From an uncultured Eubacterium sp. (GTDB lineage: Bacteria; Bacillota_A; Clostridia; Lachnospirales; Lachnospiraceae): a DNA stretch of 6,745 nucleotides. A model generated the notes under the pieces. The model had not been told where the DNA came from. It made no database searches and saw only the letters and a program-made list of their open reading frames with translations. A program made the translations under genes and the position numbers. The DNA lies in assembly GCA_948468465.1 (NCBI GenBank), contig CAOKJJ010000232.1, positions 1 to 6,745 on the forward strand, written 5' to 3'. Below, in pieces: positions 5,628 to 6,745 of the stretch (position 1 is the first letter of the stretch; the number at the start of each line of letters is the position of its first letter).

Positions 5628-6659
5628 ATGGGAAACAGTATTCAATTTTTAACAGGATTTGGTCCGTCTTTAAATGGCATGCAAACGGATATGTTTGGAA
5701 GAAAGCAGCGTAATATCAGCATGGGACCTGCATCCATTCTGACCGGAAAGCTGGATCCGATTGAGCAAAAACGCGAAATGGCAAGAAAAAGGGCTTTGAA
5801 AATAGTAGACGACGCTTTCTCAGGAGAGAAAAAGATTGATGACGATATCAAAGCACGCATGGAGCTGATTAAGCGTTACGAAAGCATGCAGGGGGAAGCG
5901 AACCGCAGCCTTAGCGATATTGATGAAAGAATGGAACAGCTCCGGCAGGAATACGATGTAGATCCGGACAGCCAGGAGCAAAAAGATCTGGATATTCTGA
6001 TCGAATATCGAAGGCTTTCCAAACGCCATCCAGATCAGTTAGAATTTATGGCGCCGCAGGATCTGGAGCGTGCAAAACAGCTGTATAAGCAGGGACAAAG
6101 CGAAGGCTATACAGAATATCAGGCGCGCGCACTGGATATGGATAAAGGCAAAGAGCCGTATCTGGACCAGCTGGAGGAAGCGAAGAAAGGCTTGATTGAA
6201 GAAAACGCAGCCATCCGCGGTATTCAGAAGGAACGTTTAAAATACCATCCGGTTCTGGACGCAGTGCAGCAGTCGCAGCAGGTGATGGAAAACGCGAGCA
6301 AAGAAATAACCGGCATGCTCATAGATGAAGCGGTAGACCATATCGACGAAAAGGCCGAAGAAGAGTTCGAAAAAGCGGAAGAGAAGAAAGAAGAAAAGAA
6401 AGAGGAAGAAGAAAGAATCGAAGAGATTCAAGAGCGCAGAGAAGAGATGGAAGCCCTTGCAGACCCGGAGAAAGCAGAAAGGGAGCATAAACGTGCGGAG
6501 GATGATACGGATCCGATGTATGGAGATGTTTTGACAGAAGCCATATTGAAAATGGACGGCATTAAAAATGACGTGCAGCAGGAAGTATCTGATATGGTGT
6601 CAAAGATGAAGATTGCTGCTGAAGACTTGAAGGGGCTGAAAGTGGATGAAATGATTTAA
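5628..6659 (+). CDS. Uncharacterised acidic coiled-coil protein (343 residues)
   Basis: The ATG at 5628 is nine bases after AAAGGA, which abuts the TAG stop of the previous gene (15-bp gap), so the two are probably coupled. The first 40 residues (MGNSIQFLTGFGPSLNGMQT, MFGRKQRN, GPASILTGKLDP) are Gly/Ser/Asn-rich and probably flexible. Residues about 45-130 and 145-230 are predicted mostly helical and highly charged, including SEGYTEYQARALDMDKGKE. Residues about 237-295 are an extreme Glu/Lys run (EEKKEEKKEEEERIEEIQER), a likely coiled coil. A last helical segment (about 298-343) has MDGIKNDVQQEVSDMVSKMK and ends VDEMI. There is no signal peptide, membrane helix or recognised catalytic motif, and I do not recognise a named family. 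Its position suggests a joint role with the 264- and 220-residue proteins. It could be a scaffold, a chaperone-like partner or an exported structural protein; the sequence does not decide. Confidence 0.92.
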   Translation: MGNSIQFLTGFGPSLNGMQTDMFGRKQRNISMGPASILTGKLDPIEQKREMARKRALKIVDDAFSGEKKIDDDIKARMELIKRYESMQGEANRSLSDIDERMEQLRQEYDVDPDSQEQKDLDILIEYRRLSKRHPDQLEFMAPQDLERAKQLYKQGQSEGYTEYQARALDMDKGKEPYLDQLEEAKKGLIEENAAIRGIQKERLKYHPVLDAVQQSQQVMENASKEITGMLIDEAVDHIDEKAEEEFEKAEEKKEEKKEEEERIEEIQERREEMEALADPEKAEREHKRAEDDTDPMYGDVLTEAILKMDGIKNDVQQEVSDMVSKMKIAAEDLKGLKVDEMI

Positions 6660-6745
6660 AAAGAAACATTTTTGACATTGTGGTGCGTTATTTTATTGGC
6701 TATGCGGACGCTGGATGAGGGGCGGGGCCTGGATTTCGGCTCCTA

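Noticed and set aside
6672..6677. Perfect TTGACA after the last gene
   Set aside because: No acceptable -10 hexamer lies 16-18 bp downstream, and no gene start is visible before the window ends.
6724..6743. GGGGCC pairing with GGCTCC at the window end, possible start of a terminator
   Set aside because: It is a six-pair stem with one G-U, and any following T tract lies outside the window. It cannot be judged.

Overview
The window looks like chromosomal DNA from a low-to-medium GC Clostridia bacterium, most likely a Lachnospiraceae relative. The evidence is an AzlD tail of the kind common there, strong AGGAGG-type ribosome binding sites, a Cache-type chemoreceptor, and a protein resembling the Lachnospiraceae-associated DUF6033 family. 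Family names are recalled from memory and none was confirmed by a search.

Left part (1-1424), worn accessory DNA. The 3' end of azlD (+) is followed by a decayed remnant of a Gp37/Gp68-type (DUF5131) gene whose start carries an AT-repeat frameshift. A hairpin at 547-590 can terminate transcription from both sides. On the minus strand lies a two-gene unit: a 62-residue protein, then a roughly 156-residue protein of unknown function that is broken by a one-base frameshift.

Middle (1425-3847, minus strand), a coupled pair. A 653-residue methyl-accepting chemotaxis protein with a periplasmic-type Cache sensor is followed 11 bp later by a small lipoprotein with an FMN-binding (ApbE-type flavinylation) motif. 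The stop codon of the first overlaps the ribosome binding site of the second. They probably couple chemotaxis to an extracytoplasmic redox or flavin signal.

Right part (3848-6745, plus strand). A 204-bp divergent control region separates the chemoreceptor from three uncharacterised genes of 220, 264 and 343 residues. The first is preceded by a good match to a flagellar sigma-D (sigma-28) promoter and a short leader. The leader has a GGA-bearing hairpin loop 18 nt upstream of a second GGA in the Shine-Dalgarno sequence, the layout of CsrA-controlled flagellar leaders. The first protein has an N-terminus like FlgL and a segment like the FliD C-terminus. None of the three has a Sec signal peptide or membrane segment. 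My working hypothesis is that this is an undescribed late-flagellar (sigma-D) gene set whose products accompany or travel through the flagellar export apparatus, divergent from a chemoreceptor. The remaining 86 bp after the last gene show no clear gene or complete terminator.
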